In this document: in pieces, positions 5,819 through 8,221 of the stretch
How positions within the stretch are numbered: the first letter of the stretch is position 1
How the letters are laid out: each line of letters starts with the position of its first letter
Assembly: GCA_031272745.1 (NCBI GenBank)
Contig: JAISTF010000069.1
Span: forward strand, 1 to 8,221
Direction of reading: 5' to 3'
DNA length: 8,221 bases
Source: Eubacteriales Family XIII. Incertae Sedis bacterium
GTDB lineage: Bacteria; Bacillota; Clostridia; Peptostreptococcales; Anaerovoracaceae
The notes under the pieces: model-generated
The model's input: only the letters and a program-made list of their open reading frames with translations
Told to the model about the DNA's origin: nothing
The model's database searches: none
Position numbers and translations under genes: made by a program

Positions 5819-7215
5819 GACGGAGCCCCCTGCGCCGGTCTGCCGCCGCCCGGGCCGCCGAAGCCGCCGCCGCGCCCGCCCGCGCCGTCGTCCTGCCGCA
5901 TGCCGCCGCCGAAGCCGCCGCCCGCGCCGCCTTCCGTGATCGACTGGTTTTCCTCGGGGACATCCCAGCCCTCGACGCCGCCCATCGCGCTCACGCTGCC
6001 CGTCACATGCAGCGTGCCGCCCGTGACCGTGAGCTTGCCGTCGAGGTCGATGGCGCCGTCCATGCCGCGCGAGGGGCCGGTGATCGTCAGGTCGCCGCCG
6101 TCAATGTACAGGGCGACGTTGACATCGATGCCGTCGTTGGCGCCCGTAAGGTCGAGCGTCCCGCCCGTGATGCGGACGAAGACGTAGTCCGCCGCGCCGC
6201 CGCCCATATCGCCGAAGCCGCCCCAACCGCCGCCGTCCGGACGGCCGCCCTGCGTACGGGCGTCCCGCCCGGCCGCGCCCGTGCCGGTGTCCGTACCCGA
6301 ATCCGTATTCGTCGCGCCGTTGATGGCGTCGTCGCTCGCGTTCACCGTGATCGTCCCGCCGTCGATCTGAATGCGCGGCGCCTCGATGCCCTCGTAGCAT
6401 TCCGGCACCGTGAGCGCGCCGCCCGTGATGAGCACGAAGCCCTTCTGCGCATCCTCGTCCTTCGTCGACTTGACCGCGTCGCCGCCCGCGCGCACCGTCA
6501 GGTCGCCGCCCGCGATGACGAGGCCGTCCGTGCCGCGCAACCCGTCGTCCGCCGCGTCTATGGTGAGGCTGCCGCCCGTCACGCAGAGCACGTCCTTCGA
6601 CACGATGCCGTCCGCGTAGGAAGCCGTCACGGAGAGGCTGCCGCCGCCCGTGATCGTCAGATCGTCCTTGGAAAACAGCGCCGCGTCGGGCTCGCCCTTC
6701 TCGTCTACCGCCGCGTACGACGCGCCGTCCGCGAGCGTGTTCTCGCTGCCGTCCGCGAGGATGAGCACGGTCTTCTCCGCCTGCATGATATGGATGGCCG
6801 CGCCCTCGGGGTTTTTCAGTGAGAGTCCGTCGAGCACGAGCCGCACGGCGTCTTCCTTGCCCACATAGACGAGGATCTGCCCGTCGTCCGTCTGTCCGGA
6901 AAACACATAGGTGCCCGCCTGGGAAATCGTGACGACCGCGCCGCCGTCCGCCGCGCTGCCGCCCGACACGTCCGCGCCCGCGCCGTCTACGGAGACCTGC
7001 GCGCCGTCAAACGCGACGGCCGTCGCGCCGGCCATCCAGCCCGAAAACGAATCCGTATCCTCCGCCGCGAGCGCATACGACAGCCGGTGCTCCGAAAAAT
7101 CGGTGCCGACCGTTTCCGCCGCCGCGCCCGAGACCACCGCCCCGCAGCCGCCGCACAGAAGCGCCAATATCGTTATTCCCAAAACCATTCCGAGCTTTTT
7201 CATAGACACCATCAT
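5815..7215 (-). CDS. Cthe_2159-type carbohydrate-binding beta-helix protein, secreted, probable lipoprotein
   Basis: A 466-residue exported protein of the Cthe_2159 family, whose founding Clostridium thermocellum member is a right-handed beta-helix that binds acidic polysaccharides such as polygalacturonate. The N-terminus is a signal peptide (MKKLGMVLGITILALL) ending in a cysteine-rich CGGCG (21-25), a slightly atypical lipobox. After a linker, about eight helix rungs can be read, each as hydrophobic strand, Gly-Gly turn, second strand and an Asp-Gly-Ile/Leu-type turn: five at 186-300 and three at 347-414. A glycine- and threonine-rich insertion (301-346) separates the blocks, and a tail of mostly Gly, Arg, Pro and Asp closes the protein (428-466). 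I choose the ATG at 7215, because AGGCGAGG lies 6 nt upstream; the ATGs at 7212 and 7203 are alternatives, and the frame is open to 7344. First gene of an operon with the VTC and DUF4956 genes. Confidence 0.85.
   Translation of the reverse strand: MMVSMKKLGMVLGITILALLCGGCGAVVSGAAAETVGTDFSEHRLSYALAAEDTDSFSGWMAGATAVAFDGAQVSVDGAGADVSGGSAADGGAVVTISQAGTYVFSGQTDDGQILVYVGKEDAVRLVLDGLSLKNPEGAAIHIMQAEKTVLILADGSENTLADGASYAAVDEKGEPDAALFSKDDLTITGGGSLSVTASYADGIVSKDVLCVTGGSLTIDAADDGLRGTDGLVIAGGDLTVRAGGDAVKSTKDEDAQKGFVLITGGALTVPECYEGIEAPRIQIDGGTITVNASDDAINGATNTDSGTDTGTGAAGRDARTQGGRPDGGGWGGFGDMGGGAADYVFVRITGGTLDLTGANDGIDVNVALYIDGGDLTITGPSRGMDGAIDLDGKLTVTGGTLHVTGSVSAMGGVEGWDVPEENQSITEGGAGGGFGGGMRQDDGAGGRGGGFGGPGGGRPAQGAPS
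5974..6660 (-). repeat. Coding repeats: beta-helix rungs in the Cthe_2159-type gene
   Basis: The gene contains degenerate direct repeats about 60-75 bp long, each encoding one beta-helix coil with a GG-x-L-T-hydrophobic core such as TGGSLTIDAADDG or DGGDLTITGPSRG. Five coils lie at 6316-6660 and three at 5974-6177, separated by a Gly-rich insertion (6178-6315). They are similar in protein more than in DNA, so this is an old structural repeat rather than a recent tandem expansion. Confidence 0.7.
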
Positions 7216-7221
7216 ACCAGA

Positions 7222-7229
7222 CCTCGCCT
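7222..7229 (-). promoter_or_regulatory. Shine-Dalgarno sequence deciding the start of the beta-helix gene
   Basis: On the minus strand this reads AGGCGAGG and lies 6 nt before the ATG at 7215. This favours the short form beginning with the signal peptide over the frame open to 7344, which would overlap the divergent transporter gene and hide the signal peptide behind about 43 residues. Confidence 0.6.
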
Positions 7230-7261
7230 GAAACCGCCCTGAAAAATTTGCGGGATTGCGA

Positions 7262-7267
7262 TATAAT
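7262..7267 (+). promoter_or_regulatory. -10 box of the Bcr/CflA transporter gene
   Basis: Perfect TATAAT, with a weak -35 candidate CTGAAA at 7239-7244 (17-bp spacing). Transcription would start at about 7273-7275, on or beside the A of the ATG at 7274, so the mRNA would have little or no leader. Confidence 0.5.
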
Positions 7268-7268
7268 A
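7263..7268 (-). promoter_or_regulatory. Candidate -10 box of the beta-helix operon, overlapping the divergent one
   Basis: On the minus strand TATTAT (five of six matches) shares five bases with the plus-strand TATAAT. It would start transcription near 7256 and give a leader of about 40 nt containing AGGCGAGG. No strong -35 was found at 16-18 bp, so this call is weaker than the plus-strand one. Confidence 0.35.
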
Positions 7269-7273
7269 CGGGA

Positions 7274-8221
7274 ATGACCATCAAGCGAATCCGGCTGTTT
7301 AAGGCGTATCTCATACTCATCGGCGCGGCTCCCATGTTGTCCACGGACCTCTATTTGCCTGCGCTGCCCGCCATTTCCGATTATTATGACACGCAGGACA
7401 GCATCACGAATATGACGATGATCCTGTTCATGGCGACGCAGGCGATCTGCTCGCTTTTGTGGGGGCCGATCAGCGACCGGATCGGGCGCCGGCCGGTCGT
7501 CATCACGGGCGGCGCGCTGTATTTTGCGGGCAGCCTGCTCTGCATGTTTTCGGGGAACATCGAGCTGTTGGTCGTCTCCCGTGTGATACAGGCGGCAGGC
7601 GGCGGCGCGGCGGTGATGGCGGCGTCGGCTTATGTCAAGGATGTCTTTCCCGAAGAACGCCGCGAGCAGGTGCTGTCGCTCGTGCAGGGCATGTCGCTGT
7701 TCGGGCCGGCCGTCGCGCCGTCCATCGGCGCGCTGATCCTCCGCGTCTCGGATTGGCGCGGCATCTTCGTTTTGATGGTCGCGATGGGCGCGGTGATGCT
7801 GCTCGGCGCAATCGTCTTTCCCGAGACGCTCAGGGAGCCGAGCGGCCAGAGCGCGCTGCGCGCCTTCGGACGCCTGTGGTTCGTGATGAAAAACCGCCGG
7901 TTTGCTTCCGTCGTGCTGATTTTCGGCATTCCTGCAATTGGTACCATGGCGTTCATCAATGCGTCTCCCTATATCTTCGAAAGCCACTTCGGCCTCTCCG
8001 AACAGATATACGGCATCTTCTTCGCGGCCAGCGCCGTGGCCATGATGGCCGGCGCCTTCGCGTACGCGCCGCTCACCGCCCGGCTTTCCCGCACGCCCGT
8101 CGCCGTGATCAGCCTCGGTGTCAGCGCCGTCAGCGGAATCTGCATCCTGCTCGTCGGCGACGTGTCTCCGTTCGTGTTCATCGCCTGCATCCTGCCGACA
8201 TCCTTTACATGCGCCATGTGC
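7274..8221 (+). CDS. Bcr/CflA family MFS multidrug efflux transporter, C-terminal end missing
   Basis: 316 residues of a 12-helix major facilitator of the Bcr/CflA (drug:H+ antiporter, DHA1) family, which export drugs such as bicyclomycin or chloramphenicol across the cell membrane. The family signature in helix 1 is STDLYLPALPAI (23-34). MFS motif A between helices 2 and 3 is GPISDRIGRRPV (64-75). Helix 4 carries the conserved arginine in SRVIQAAGGGAA (102-113), and helix 5 the antiporter motif C, GPAVAPSIGA (144-153). About 80 residues are lost at the right edge. The ATG at 7274 gives the expected short N-terminal tail before helix 1. A TTG at 7256 in the same frame is possible but lies upstream of the -10 box. 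There is no Shine-Dalgarno sequence at a proper distance. Substrate cannot be told from sequence, and its link to the divergent surface operon is unknown. Confidence 0.88.
   Translation, partial: MTIKRIRLFKAYLILIGAAPMLSTDLYLPALPAISDYYDTQDSITNMTMILFMATQAICSLLWGPISDRIGRRPVVITGGALYFAGSLLCMFSGNIELLVVSRVIQAAGGGAAVMAASAYVKDVFPEERREQVLSLVQGMSLFGPAVAPSIGALILRVSDWRGIFVLMVAMGAVMLLGAIVFPETLREPSGQSALRAFGRLWFVMKNRRFASVVLIFGIPAIGTMAFINASPYIFESHFGLSEQIYGIFFAASAVAMMAGAFAYAPLTARLSRTPVAVISLGVSAVSGICILLVGDVSPFVFIACILPTSFTCAMC

Noticed and set aside
5974..6660. Repetitive GC-rich DNA considered as a CRISPR or intergenic repeat array
   Set aside because: The periodicity follows codons and encodes beta-helix rungs; unit sequences are too diverged and lack true spacers.
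7216..7344. Longer N-terminus for the beta-helix protein
   Set aside because: It would bury the signal peptide, overlap the start of the divergent transporter and lack a ribosome-binding site. The ATG at 7215 has one.
7007..7987. A 326-codon minus-strand frame over the transporter gene
   Set aside because: It is antisense to a clear MFS transporter, low in hydrophobic pattern and rich in Arg, His and Asp, with no recognisable family.

Overview
The window looks like chromosomal DNA of a GC-rich anaerobic member of the Clostridia (Bacillota). This is an inference from gene content: a GlmE/GlmL-type B12 mutase locus, a Cthe_2159-type beta-helix protein, and a bacterial VTC-domain protein beside a DUF4956 protein. 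The promoters are sigma-A-like and the Shine-Dalgarno sequences are strong and purine-rich. No rRNA, tRNA, CRISPR array, transposase or integrase was seen. The eight genes are packed almost without gaps; the only sizeable non-coding stretches are two divergent promoter regions (3772-3962 and 7216-7273).

Left part (1-3771, minus strand, read right to left): a tight three-gene operon. It holds a GlmL/MutL-family ATPase, a MmgE/PrpD-family protein whose start overlaps the glmL stop, and a protein clearly homologous to the catalytic epsilon subunit of coenzyme-B12-dependent glutamate (methylaspartate) mutase. The last gene is cut by the left edge. Two things are unusual. The mutase keeps the fold but has lost most of the residues that bind glutamate in the classical enzyme. 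A MmgE/PrpD protein also sits in the operon where glutamate fermenters usually have methylaspartate ammonia-lyase. My reading is a carbon-skeleton mutase pathway for a substrate other than glutamate, in which rearrangement is followed or preceded by a dehydratase, decarboxylase or epimerase step of the PrpD type. No small B12-binding subunit (GlmS) is visible; it would have to lie beyond the left edge or elsewhere in the genome.

Middle (3772-4436): a 191-bp divergent control region with a good promoter for the mutase operon, a candidate promoter for a plus-strand cupin gene, and three copies of GGCAAA/TTTGCC that could form an operator. The cupin is small and has the metal-binding residues of the superfamily.

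Right part (4440-7215, minus strand): a second three-gene operon, transcribed right to left. It encodes a secreted, probably lipid-anchored Cthe_2159-type beta-helix protein, a polyphosphate-polymerase-like VTC-domain protein (ATGA overlap) and a DUF4956 membrane protein. It converges on the cupin gene with only 3 bp between the stop codons. These families often occur together in Bacillota and probably form a cell-surface module whose function I cannot name.

Right edge (7274-8221, plus strand): a Bcr/CflA-type MFS drug-efflux transporter, cut at its C-terminal end, divergent from the beta-helix gene. The two candidate -10 boxes overlap on opposite strands. The plus one lies so close to the ATG that the transporter mRNA may be leaderless.
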